Shown here one piece after another: positions 16,601 through 23,746 of a DNA stretch of 32,253 bases. The notes beneath the pieces are model-generated. The model worked only from the letters and a program-made list of their open reading frames with translations, searched no databases and was not told where the DNA came from. The position numbers were made by a program, and so were the translations under genes. Each line of letters begins with the position of its first letter. Within the stretch, counting starts at the first letter, position 1. The stretch covers positions 1 through 32,253 of the forward strand of contig CAMHEL010000024.1 of assembly GCA_946184125.1 (NCBI GenBank), in the 5' to 3' direction. This DNA comes from an uncultured Prevotellaceae bacterium (lineage in GTDB: Bacteria; Bacteroidota; Bacteroidia; Bacteroidales; Bacteroidaceae).

Positions 16601-17254
16601 TATGACTACTATTTTGAGCCTACAGCAGCATACTTTGGTGCGAAAAAAGCATGCGAACCGCTGCATATCCAGTATAACGCTCTCACCGACAGCATCGAGG
16701 TAGTGAATCACTCCGCCGGTATGCGCAAAGGCATCACCGCCACCGCCAGCGTCTTTGACCTGAGCGGCAAGAGGGTGCGCCAGCAGAAAGGGCGCATTGA
16801 CAGTCATGAGGACACCACACAGGCATGGACCAAGCTCACGAAACTCATCCCCTCAGCACCATCAGATGTCTATTTCCTACGCCTGACCCTCTCCGACCAA
16901 CAAGGCATCATCTCGGAGAACCTGTATATTATGGGACGTGAGGAGAACAACTATCAGGCCCTGCTTTCGCTGCCCAAGGCAGATGTGGAGCAACAAGCCG
17001 TCCTCAAGACCATGGGCGACAGCCAGAGCATCACGCTTACATTGCGCAACAAAGGGAAAACCCCAGCACCATTTCTGAGATTGAACTTGAAAGGTGGTGA
17101 CAACGAGCAAATCCTCCCCGTGACATACAGCGACAACTACATCACCCTGATGCCAGGCGAATCAAAGACCATCACGGTGACGTGGAAACAAGAAGACGCC
17201 CGTGGACAAGAGGGGCATGTAGAAGTCCTTCAGGGCATAACGTCACTACGTTAA
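13667..17254 (+). CDS. Large GH2 family exo-glycosidase with F5/8-type carbohydrate-binding modules
   Basis: The 1195-residue secreted protein has a short signal peptide (MNILLLIGFLLPAIQG). Residues about 40-360 contain one or two F5/8 C (discoidin-like) modules (NVALHRMAYASSSYDYNHTAHLVTDG; SVQVSDDATTWTTV). The GH2 sugar-binding jelly roll, Ig-like and TIM-barrel domains follow, and the last roughly 200 residues form Ig-like beta domains. Catalytic candidates are E817 in GRNE (acid/base) and E875 in SERG (nucleophile, by analogy with the SExG motif of GH2 mannosidases). E885 in NIESLRR is an alternative nucleophile. The layout resembles GH2 exo-beta-glucosaminidase/mannosidase relatives common in pectin-degrading Bacteroidetes. 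Substrate specificity cannot be read from the sequence. The neighbouring GH105 gene suggests a pectin or glucuronic-acid-containing side chain. Confidence 0.85.
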   Translation: MNILLLIGFLLPAIQGDGDTTRGIGQYPGAPNEYYAPTVGWTESNVGLSNVALHRMAYASSSYDYNHTAHLVTDGICDTAEPSLLSVSTPAGNLPRREAEWSIDGGPYSHNVLMGSHSWLQYDWGGNMSVPARKIKVVGMVAYDEQQVTKGYSLRCQTSSDGEHWQTIGEKKAEGLPGTLLHYKLHSDPNKQEAQDLLPARVLNEEISFSQTMALQHFRVMLEMEGAAHWVIREIQFMDADNNEVEALPSRHFSSLWMSDKGGEQWLYTDLGHHLPIRKINLNWYLAPKKGSVQVSDDATTWTTVAQMTPAEASASGPSFSTYQVQCTARYVRLLMQEAGDAGRYALREMEVLSPQKVVYTPHAPAPIIKGRQELSGGNWRLQRSSEVNATGEEISATNFDASDWITATVPGTVLASYINIGAVPHPNYADDVDQISESFFRSNFWYRDEFEVGDELDGEQQWLHFDGINWKANVFLNGQKLGRIEGAFMRGRFNVTGLLKKGTNHLAVEVICNDHFAAVKEKDENTTQYNGGLLGADNPTFHATVGWDWITTVRGREVGIWNEVYLTATGMVTLSDPYVKTELSSDKTTAHVTPSVYVRNNSSHPVTGTLSGWMGDVRFEQPVTLAAQTEQEIAFSPRQFPQLSGTGFRLWWPNGYGEPHLYDAGFAFTPASSQGATASQSSSITYQAGLREMTYVDAKDSLRIYVNGRRFIPLGGNWGFDEHNLLYRSREYDIAVGYHRDMHFTMIRDWVGQVADEAFYEACDRHGIMVWQDFWLANPADGPDPYDDVLFLSNAEDYLRRIRSHASIGLYCGRNEGFPPVAIDRKLREYVHALSPGMEYISHSSGEGVSGGGPYRALPMKEYFLRQTGKIHSERGMPNVMNIESLRRTMSADALWPQSPQWGQHDYTLQGAQRSSEFNQLVRLGFGEAKSAEEFTRWAQLINYNGYRGMFESTSRSRAGLLLWMSHPCWPSMVWQTYDYYFEPTAAYFGAKKACEPLHIQYNALTDSIEVVNHSAGMRKGITATASVFDLSGKRVRQQKGRIDSHEDTTQAWTKLTKLIPSAPSDVYFLRLTLSDQQGIISENLYIMGREENNYQALLSLPKADVEQQAVLKTMGDSQSITLTLRNKGKTPAPFLRLNLKGGDNEQILPVTYSDNYITLMPGESKTITVTWKQEDARGQEGHVEVLQGITSLR

Positions 17255-17270
17255 AGATAAAAACAAGATA

Positions 17271-17296
17271 ATGCCTGCCCGACAACGGGCAGGCAT
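17271..17296. terminator. Strong hairpin between convergent GH2 and GH105 genes
   Basis: ATGCCTGCCCG (17271-17281) and CGGGCAGGCAT (17286-17296) form a perfect 11-bp stem with a four-base loop. It lies 17 bases after the GH2 stop and 36 bases from the GH105 stop on the other strand. The minus-strand side is followed by a T-rich stretch (TATCTTGTTTTTA), so it may end transcription from both directions. Confidence 0.7.
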
Positions 17297-17331
17297 TCCA
17301 TCATCCAAGTTGCTACAAGGAGTGTTTGAGC

Positions 17332-18456
17332 TTATTTTTTCTTGAGGTATCGTGTGTACTCACAAGCAGCGAGCAGGAAAGCCCCCACTCCGAAGTTGGC
17401 CTCACTGTTGGCATCGACGGTCTGTCCTGGAATAGCCCTCTCTCCGATAGGCTGCACATAGCCCACTCTTCCGTCGGACTGCACTGCAGTTTCGGAGAGA
17501 TATTTCCATGCTTTTTCGATGACAGGTGCATATTCCATCGCACTCAGCAGCCCCTGGTTGACCCCCCATAGTAAGCCGTAGCAGAAGAAAGCCGTTCCCG
17601 AAGTCTCGGGTCCCGGAGCCTGTTGCGGGTCCATCATGGAACGTGTCCAGTATCCCTCGGGCTGTTGCAGACGTGCCACCGCCTCTGCCAGCCTCAAATA
17701 TTTGACGACGAAGAACTGTCGGTGCTTATAGTCTTTGGGCATGTCCTGCAGCACCTTTGCCAGTCCGGCGAGCACCCATCCGTCGCCCCTTGCCCAGAAG
17801 TCTTTCTTTCCACTTGCCGTCTTGTGCTTGGGAAAGACATATTTCCCGTCGCGGAAATAGAGTCCGGTAGCCTGGTCGAGCATGATGGAGTCGCAATAGA
17901 GCAGATTGATGTAGAGTTTGTCGAGATAGACAGGGTCGCCCGTGAGTCGATACATCTTGACCATGACCGGCATGACCATGTAAAGTGCGTCGGCCCACCA
18001 CCAATAGTCGTTGGCAGGCGAGGTGGCCTCATAATGCATGACCTCCTTCGCCCTTGCCACACGCTGCTCATCCTTTTTCTGCAGCCTATAGAGGTCGATG
18101 TAGGTCTGGAAACAAATCTGCCAGTCGCCGAAGAGCACATAGTCCATCCCCTCGCCATAGTTTTTGTATTTCCACTTGGCAGGGTCGGTCTCAGTGGCCC
18201 CTTTCCACTGGTTGTGCTCAGCCCATTCGATGGAATAACTGAGCATTTTCTTGTCGCGCAGGAGTTTGTAAACCTCAATATTTCCCGTATGGTAAGCAGC
18301 ATTGTCCCAGAATGCGTTTCCGTCGGGCTGATGGTGCGTTTGCCAATAGGTATTCACCTTTTTTATCAGCGCCTTCACCTCTTTGGGTTTCCATTCTTTT
18401 GCCCCTGCTGCCAAGGCAACACATAACAGCAGGGCGGTCAGCAAGTTTTTTCTCAT
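17332..18456 (-). CDS. GH105 unsaturated rhamnogalacturonyl/glucuronyl hydrolase (YteR-like), secreted
   Basis: The 374-residue protein has a signal peptide (MRKNLLTALLLCVALAAGAK) and the (alpha/alpha)6 barrel motifs of GH105. These are DYWWWADALYM with general acid/base candidate D156, and FWARGDGWVLAGL at about 220-232, a hallmark of the family. GH105 enzymes cleave the unsaturated uronic acid left at the non-reducing end by polysaccharide lyases, so it would act after a pectate or rhamnogalacturonan lyase. Length is typical. The start codon lies only 17 bases from a composite repeat array, and I see no consensus promoter in the remaining upstream sequence. Transcription may therefore begin within the array or come from further upstream. 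Confidence 0.92.
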   Translation of the reverse strand: MRKNLLTALLLCVALAAGAKEWKPKEVKALIKKVNTYWQTHHQPDGNAFWDNAAYHTGNIEVYKLLRDKKMLSYSIEWAEHNQWKGATETDPAKWKYKNYGEGMDYVLFGDWQICFQTYIDLYRLQKKDEQRVARAKEVMHYEATSPANDYWWWADALYMVMPVMVKMYRLTGDPVYLDKLYINLLYCDSIMLDQATGLYFRDGKYVFPKHKTASGKKDFWARGDGWVLAGLAKVLQDMPKDYKHRQFFVVKYLRLAEAVARLQQPEGYWTRSMMDPQQAPGPETSGTAFFCYGLLWGVNQGLLSAMEYAPVIEKAWKYLSETAVQSDGRVGYVQPIGERAIPGQTVDANSEANFGVGAFLLAACEYTRYLKKK

Positions 18457-18472
18457 TGTGTTGGTTTTTGAA

Positions 18473-18840
<368 letters not shown>

Positions 18841-18851
18841 AATAGGGGTCT

Positions 18852-20219
18852 CTATCTGTTTCTCATAAGTTGAGTGAGGCGCGCCATCTGGTTGGGTATG
18901 CGTATCTGCTGTGGGCATTTCGATAGACAAGCTTCGCAATCGATGCAATGGTTGGCTCTTGCCTCAGAAGGAATCGCTTTCTCATATTCGGCAATGATTT
19001 TAGCCTTCTTCTCGGCATAGTCGGCAGCAGAACTGTCGGGCAACGGGAGTCTGTGGTCGTTAACAGCGTCATTGTAGAAGGTGAAGTTGGCAGGGATATC
19101 AACGCCATAGGGGCAAGGCATGCAGTAGGCGCACGTGGTGCACGGTATGACAGGAATTCCTGCGAGCCCGTCGGCAATTTGCTCGAGCAGTTCGTATTCG
19201 GCCGGTGTGCACGGGTCGAGTGGAGAGTAGGTTCTCACATTCTCCTCCAAGTGTGGCATTTGGTTCATGCCACTGAGAGTGGTGAGCACATTGGGATGCG
19301 AGCCCACCCATCTGAAAGCCCACTCAGCGATGGTGGAATTGGGCCTCAGCGCCTTCAGTTTCTCCTGATGGTCGGCCATCATGCGCGAGAAAGCACCCCC
19401 TCTGAAGGGCTCCATGATGACAGCCTGAATGCCATTTTTCTCCAATTTTCCATAGAGATATTCAGCATCAGCATCACCTCTCCTGCCACGTCTTCCAATA
19501 GAGGCATGGCGCCAATCGAGGAAATTCATCTGTATCTGCACGAAGTCCCAATGATACTCGTCATTATGGTCGACAAGCCAGTCGAAAGGACCGACATCGC
19601 CATGGTAAGAGAATCCGAGGTGGCGTATGCGTCCGGCCTCACGCTCCTTGAGGAGGAAGTCGAGCAAGCCGTTATCGAGGAATCGTCCGTGGAGGTTATC
19701 CATTCCTCCCTGTCCGATGCCATGCATGAGGTAGTAGTCGATGTAATCGACCCTGAGTTCCCGGAATGATTTCTCATACATTTTCTTCGCCTCGTCGATA
19801 TCCCATAGCCGTTTGTCGTAGTTGGACATCTTGGTAGCGATATAATAACGGTCGCGTGGATGGCGGCTCAGTGCAGCGCCAGTAGTGCCTTCGCTGCGGC
19901 CACCTCCGTACATCGGTGCTGTATCGAAGTAATTGACTCCATGTGCGATGGCGTAATCTACCATCTGGTTAATTAACTCCTGATTGTCCTGCGGCAGTCG
20001 CATCATGCCGAATCCGAGTAGCGATATTTGCTCTCCAGAGCCGTGCTGCACTCGATAGGTCATGTGATTCTCGTCCTGAAGCGTCGAGGGAGCACTGCTG
20101 TCATGACCGGCAAATGCCCTCAAAGGATCCATAGCCATCAAGGCAATAGCAGATCCTGCACCAATGCCCAATCGGCGCAAGAATTCGCGGCGGGAAATGT
20201 CGTTGTTTTCCTTTTTCAT
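18852..20219 (-). CDS. Tat-exported aldo/keto reductase with two C-terminal 4Fe-4S motifs
   Basis: The 455-residue protein begins with a twin-arginine signal (SRREFLRRLGIGAGSAIALM). The aldo/keto reductase barrel follows from about residue 54 to 345 with the full catalytic tetrad: D99 and Y104 in FDTAPMYGGG, K130 in IATK, H166 in YLMHG. The C-terminus holds two iron-sulfur cysteine clusters, CTTCAYCMPCP and CIDCEACLSKCP, which suggests electron transfer to or from the NAD(P)H-dependent barrel. Such proteins are common in anaerobes, but the physiological substrate is unknown. A TAnnTTTG-type box occurs on the minus strand at 20343-20350 without a clear upstream element. The stop lies 12 bases from repeat array A. 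Confidence 0.9.
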   Translation of the reverse strand: MKKENNDISRREFLRRLGIGAGSAIALMAMDPLRAFAGHDSSAPSTLQDENHMTYRVQHGSGEQISLLGFGMMRLPQDNQELINQMVDYAIAHGVNYFDTAPMYGGGRSEGTTGAALSRHPRDRYYIATKMSNYDKRLWDIDEAKKMYEKSFRELRVDYIDYYLMHGIGQGGMDNLHGRFLDNGLLDFLLKEREAGRIRHLGFSYHGDVGPFDWLVDHNDEYHWDFVQIQMNFLDWRHASIGRRGRRGDADAEYLYGKLEKNGIQAVIMEPFRGGAFSRMMADHQEKLKALRPNSTIAEWAFRWVGSHPNVLTTLSGMNQMPHLEENVRTYSPLDPCTPAEYELLEQIADGLAGIPVIPCTTCAYCMPCPYGVDIPANFTFYNDAVNDHRLPLPDSSAADYAEKKAKIIAEYEKAIPSEARANHCIDCEACLSKCPQQIRIPNQMARLTQLMRNR

Positions 20220-20342
20220 AATGAATTAGAGTGTTATATTTCTATGATGTGAAAATTAAAGGTGTGTTCTATTGATTTTGATTATATTCTTTAGGTGTGA
20301 ACTATGTTTCAACCAAATTCTTCGTAGAAAAAAAATTTTGGA

Positions 20343-20350
20343 CAAATTTA
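20343..20350 (-). promoter_or_regulatory. Possible -7 box of the aldo/keto reductase gene
   Basis: The minus strand reads TAAATTTG here, matching TAnnTTTG, about 125 bases before the start codon. No TTTG at the right spacing is visible. The divergent gap 20220-20504 is AT-rich and contains no coding frame. Confidence 0.3.
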
Positions 20351-20469
20351 CGACTTTATATTGAGATAAAGGTGTTCGATATTTCGGATTTTTTGTTCAA
20401 AAATAACAAAATCGCCCATAAAAGTGATAAAATATGGCTTTGAAATGATTAGTTATTGCAATGTTTTGC

Positions 20470-20477
20470 TATATTTG
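20470..20477 (+). promoter_or_regulatory. rpoD: Probable -7 box of rpoD
   Basis: TATATTTG matches TAnnTTTG 28 bases before the ATG at 20505. A TTTG occurs at 20439-20442, but the 27-base spacer is longer than usual. The box lies inside the upstream extension of the reading frame and supports the shorter start. Confidence 0.45.
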
Positions 20478-20504
20478 CGGAAAGTTTCAAGCCATTTTGT
20501 TACT

Positions 20505-21377
20505 ATGAGACAACTTAAGATTCAAAAAAGCATCACTAACCGTGCCAATGAGTCGCTTGATAAATATCTTGTTGAGATAGGCCGTGCCCCCCTCATCACC
20601 GTCGATGAGGAGATAGAGTTGGCACAGACAGTGCGTCGCGGCGGCCCCGAGGGAGAGCGTGCTAAGAAGCGTCTTGTGGAGGCCAACCTCCGTTTCGTGG
20701 TGAGTGTGGCCAAACAATACCAGCATCAAGGTCTTACGTTGACCGACCTGATAGACGAGGGCAACATCGGCCTCATCAAGGCCGCCGAGAAGTTCGACGA
20801 CACCCGTGGTTTCAAATTCATTTCCTACGCGGTGTGGTGGATAAGGCAGAGCATCCTTCAGGCCATTGCCGAGCAAAGCCGCATAGTGAGGCTTCCACTG
20901 AACCAGAGTGGTTCACTGAGCAAGATCAACCAAGCCATCAGCCGTTTCGAGCAGCAGAACGGCCGTCGTCCCTCGGTTCAGGAGTTGGAGGAGCTTACGG
21001 GAGTTGAGGCGAGCAAGATAGAACATTCGATGCGTGCCGACGCCCACCATATGAGCATCGATGCCCCCTTTGGCGAGGATGAGGACAGCGCGATGGCCGA
21101 CCTGTTGCCTTCGGGTGAGAACAGCCGCACCGACCGCCTTGTGGACTATGAGTCGCTGTCGTCGGACTTGGACAGCGTTCTTTCAAAAGTGCTTCGCGAC
21201 CGTGAGTTGCAAATCATCAAGGAGTGTTTCGGCATTGGATGCCAGGAGAAAGGACTCGAGGAAATCGGTTCTGAAATGGGCCTGACACGCGAGAGAGTGA
21301 GGCAGATACGCGAGAAGTGCATCACAAAACTGCGTGAGAGTGGCTATGCCAAGGTGCTACTGAAATATATGGGATAA
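20505..21377 (+). CDS. rpoD: Primary (housekeeping) RNA polymerase sigma factor RpoD/SigA
   Basis: The 290-residue protein has sigma-70 region 1.2 (about 17-47), region 2 with [21 protein letters not shown], split over 2.3-2.4, region 3 ([21 protein letters not shown]), and region 4 ending [19 protein letters not shown], the -35-contacting helix-turn-helix. Region 1.1 and the long non-conserved insertion are missing, giving the short form typical of Bacteroidetes, whose primary sigma factor reads TTTG/TAnnTTTG promoters. The open frame extends back to 20424, but [22 protein letters not shown] split at its start is the family-typical N-terminus and the promoter box lies within the extension. 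The stop is followed within about 10 bases by a composite repeat. Confidence 0.96.
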   Translation: MRQLKIQKSITNRANESLDKYLVEIGRAPLITVDEEIELAQTVRRGGPEGERAKKRLVEANLRFVVSVAKQYQHQGLTLTDLIDEGNIGLIKAAEKFDDTRGFKFISYAVWWIRQSILQAIAEQSRIVRLPLNQSGSLSKINQAISRFEQQNGRRPSVQELEELTGVEASKIEHSMRADAHHMSIDAPFGEDEDSAMADLLPSGENSRTDRLVDYESLSSDLDSVLSKVLRDRELQIIKECFGIGCQEKGLEEIGSEMGLTRERVRQIREKCITKLRESGYAKVLLKYMG

Positions 21378-21387
21378 GACGATAGGC

Positions 21388-21529
21388 TTTAGACGCTAGT
21401 TAAAGTTGAGAGTTGAGAGTTGAGAGTTAAGAGTTGTGATTAGATTTTAGACCGTGTGCCCGCAAAGCATATGTCTAAACTCCTAAACTACCAAACTCCT
21501 AAACTCCTAAAAAGACGCTAGACTTTAGA
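21388..21529 (+). repeat. Composite intergenic repeat, copy B1 (same type as array A)
   Basis: The unit reads TTTAGACGCTAGTTAAAG, four GAGAGTT-type heptamers, GTGATTAGATTTTAGACC, the conserved module at 21455-21480 (one C-to-T change in its ACGTC), about four octamers and AAAAAGACGCTAGAC. It begins about 10 bases after the rpoD stop and runs directly into copy B2. Confidence 0.85.
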
Positions 21530-21633
21530 CTTTGATTTCAAGCCACCGTGAGGCGGCCGTTAGGTCGCCCTTAATCAATAGCCCGTAAGCCAAGCCCGTG
21601 TGCCCTCAAAGCATACGTCTAAACTCCTAAACT
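21513..21633 (+). repeat. 121-bp perfect inverted repeat partner, copy B2 with GC-rich core
   Basis: This block is the exact reverse complement of 3869-3989. Its core (about 21531-21598) replaces the GAGAGTT heptamer section of the other units and is GC-rich (it contains GTGAGGCGGCCGTTAGGTCG). It is bounded by a seven-base inverted repeat, TTTAGAC at 21524-21530 and GTCTAAA at 21617-21623. The shared 26-base module lies at 21599-21624. Confidence 0.9.
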
Positions 21634-21713
21634 CCTTCTCAAAAAACTCCTAAACTCCTTCTCAAAAAAGCTCCTAAACTCCTTCTCAAAAAAACTCCCA
21701 AACTCCCTCAAAA
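21624..21713 (+). repeat. Tandem 23/24-mer made from octamer units
   Basis: Units of 23, 23 and 24 bases (21624-21646, 21647-21669, 21671-21694) each read CTCCTAAACTCC then TTCTC and a run of six or seven A. A shorter degenerate fourth unit occupies 21695-21713. The pattern looks like secondary amplification of two octamers plus an A run. It ends 18 bases from the stop of the following minus-strand gene. Confidence 0.8.
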
Positions 21714-21730
21714 GTTAGACTTTAGTATTT

Positions 21731-22174
21731 TCACATCAGGCTTTTCCAGACAAAAAGGCCTTCAGATGCCGCCAACTGCTTGACCAATTGCAAGAGTTCT
21801 TCGTCAGGGTTGTATAGAGTCATGTAATGGTCTTCGCCAGTGACCATCAGCATCGCATTCCTGTTCTCTATCACAATATAGATTGGTTCATAATCATACA
21901 TCCATCGTGCCAATGCCTCTGCCGGTGGATTGGTCTTCCATTCGGCATATTCACCATCTATACGGCAAATTTTCAAATCCTCGTAGCAGTTGAGTTTGAG
22001 CACCATCATCAGGAATTTCTGGCAGATGTGTTCCATCTGTGGTGTGAGGAGGAAAAATTGTTCGTTTTTGAAATACTGCCCCCTCCCATCCTTAGGCACC
22101 TGCTTGGGCAAGATATCAATCACCCAGTAGGGTTTCTTCAAGAGGACCTCTATCTCATCAGAGTTGTCATTCAT
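21731..22174 (-). CDS. Hypothetical protein (147 aa)
   Basis: The small soluble protein has no signal peptide or membrane segment. It begins MNDNSDEIEVLLKKPYWVID and has an alternating hydrophobic pattern suggesting a compact alpha/beta fold. Notable stretches are LTPQMEHICQKFLMMVLKLN and ALARWMYDYEPIYIVIENRN. I do not recognise a family. It starts 27 bases downstream of the Dcu terminator on the same strand, so it probably has its own weak promoter or relies on read-through. Its 3' end faces rpoD across the repeat region. Coding status is supported by amino acid composition and by lack of a competing frame. Confidence 0.6.
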   Translation of the reverse strand: MNDNSDEIEVLLKKPYWVIDILPKQVPKDGRGQYFKNEQFFLLTPQMEHICQKFLMMVLKLNCYEDLKICRIDGEYAEWKTNPPAEALARWMYDYEPIYIVIENRNAMLMVTGEDHYMTLYNPDEELLQLVKQLAASEGLFVWKSLM

Positions 22175-22200
22175 CGTGGCATACTTGTTTTGCAGGTGAG

Positions 22201-22248
22201 AAAAAAGGCCTCACTGGCCGTATCATATAAAATACATCCAGTGAGGCC
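22201..22248 (-). terminator. Rho-independent terminator of the Dcu transporter pair
   Basis: On the minus strand, GGCCTCACTGG (complement of 22238-22248), a 20-base loop and CCAGTGAGGCC (complement of 22207-22217) form a perfect 11-bp stem followed directly by six T. It starts 22 bases after the stop of the second transporter gene. Confidence 0.88.
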
Positions 22249-22270
22249 ATACTTTTATCCTCGCATCAAA

Positions 22271-23713
22271 TCAGAAGATAATGGAGGCGAGTACATAGCA
22301 GATGACAGTACTGACAACGACGCAGATAAGACCGGGAACCATGAAAGAGTGATTGAACACGAACTTGCCAATTTTCGTGGTGCCCGTTCGGTCCATGTTG
22401 ACCGTAGCGATGTCAGTAGGATAATTGGGGATGAAGAAATAGCCATAAGCACACGGCAGTGCGCCAAGCAGCACCCATCCCGGAACGCCCAGGCCATAGG
22501 CCACGGGCAATAGCGAGACGACCACAGCTCCCTGCGAGTTGATAAGCACAGAGAAGATGAAGAACATCAGCGCAATAGTCCAAGGATACTCGCGTACCAT
22601 CACACCCAGCATATCCTTGATGGTGTCCATGTGAGCGCCAAAGAAGGTGTTTGCCAGCCATGCGATGCCATAGATGGCGACGACAGCCACCATTCCCGAC
22701 TGCCAAACGTTTCCAGCCACAGCAGTCTTCGGTTTTACCTTGCAGAAAATAATCATCAGAGCCGCAGCCGAGATGAGAATAATCTGTATGACAAGATACA
22801 TCTCAATGGTGACCGGCTGCTTGGCAGTGACACCAGCCATGACGACGCCCGCTTTGGCGATTTTAGCCGGACTGACAATAGTTCCGTCAGACAACACGAC
22901 ATCCTTTGCCCCTTCCACAGCCTTGACAGTGTCGTACGCCGGCAGGATAGACTGCAAGAATGCCAGGGCAATGATAATGACAAGGGCAGCAAGGAAGATA
23001 TAGACAGCCCGCTTCGCTTCCGACGAGACCTCTTTATTGAGTGTGGTATCCGTCTTTCCATAAACGAAGTTATGGCCTTCGGGAGAGGCGATGAGAGCTC
23101 TGAATTTCGGGTCCTCGCTCAGGTCGAGTCCACGCTTAGAGCTCCAAGCAGCGGCCATGATCACGCCAACAAGACACGATGGTATGGTGACCGCCACAAT
23201 CTGTGGAATGGTGATGTGGAAGCCATTGGCCGACGAGATGGCCGAGAAAGCGATGACAGCCGCAGAAATGGGCGAGCAGACGATGCCCAGCATCGACGAC
23301 ACACTGGCGACGGCACACGGTCTTTCGGGACGTATACCCTTCTTAATCGACACATCGACGATAATGGGCATGAGGGTGTACATGACATGACCAGTACCCA
23401 CGAAGATGGTGAGGAAGAAAGTGGTGAGCGGTGCGAGGAAAGTGATATGCTGAGGGTGACTGCGGAGCAATCGCTCGGCCATCTGTACGAGCCACTCCAT
23501 GCCCCCCGAAGCCTGCAGGATGCCTGCACAGGTGACAGCCGCCACGATGATGTAGATGACATTGGTAGGCGGTGTTCCCGGCTCAAGTCCATGATCGAAG
23601 ACGAGGAAAGCCAAACCCATACCGGCGATGGCTCCCAGAGCCAAACTGCCATAACGCGACCCAAGATAGAGCGCCAGCAGTACAACAAATAATTCTATGA
23701 AGATAATCAACAT
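22271..23713 (-). CDS. Anaerobic C4-dicarboxylate transporter, Dcu family (downstream copy)
   Basis: The 480-residue polytopic protein carries the DcuA/DcuB signature regions: GSRYGSLALGAIAGMGLAF, AAVTCAGILQASGGMEWLV, FVGTGHVMYTLMPII and GIRPERPCAVASVSS. It has about eleven hydrophobic segments and an extra polar loop around residues 200-300 (PEGHNFVYGKTDTTLNKE) that makes it longer than E. coli Dcu proteins of about 440 residues. Dcu carriers exchange fumarate, malate or aspartate for succinate across the inner membrane during anaerobic growth. It lies 33 bases after a closely similar gene on the same strand and before a strong terminator, so the two form an operon. Whether it is DcuA- or DcuB-like cannot be decided here. 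Confidence 0.9.
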   Translation of the reverse strand: MLIIFIELFVVLLALYLGSRYGSLALGAIAGMGLAFLVFDHGLEPGTPPTNVIYIIVAAVTCAGILQASGGMEWLVQMAERLLRSHPQHITFLAPLTTFFLTIFVGTGHVMYTLMPIIVDVSIKKGIRPERPCAVASVSSMLGIVCSPISAAVIAFSAISSANGFHITIPQIVAVTIPSCLVGVIMAAAWSSKRGLDLSEDPKFRALIASPEGHNFVYGKTDTTLNKEVSSEAKRAVYIFLAALVIIIALAFLQSILPAYDTVKAVEGAKDVVLSDGTIVSPAKIAKAGVVMAGVTAKQPVTIEMYLVIQIILISAAALMIIFCKVKPKTAVAGNVWQSGMVAVVAIYGIAWLANTFFGAHMDTIKDMLGVMVREYPWTIALMFFIFSVLINSQGAVVVSLLPVAYGLGVPGWVLLGALPCAYGYFFIPNYPTDIATVNMDRTGTTKIGKFVFNHSFMVPGLICVVVSTVICYVLASIIF

Positions 23714-23746
23714 AATCTTTTCTTTTAACGGGTTATACTACATGGT

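Noticed and set aside
22631..23692. 353-codon plus-strand frame opposite the downstream Dcu gene
   Set aside because: It is antisense to a clear transporter gene. Its product is rich in Asp, His and Arg as expected from reverse reading of hydrophobic codons. A similar shadow lies opposite the second Dcu gene at 24611-25156.
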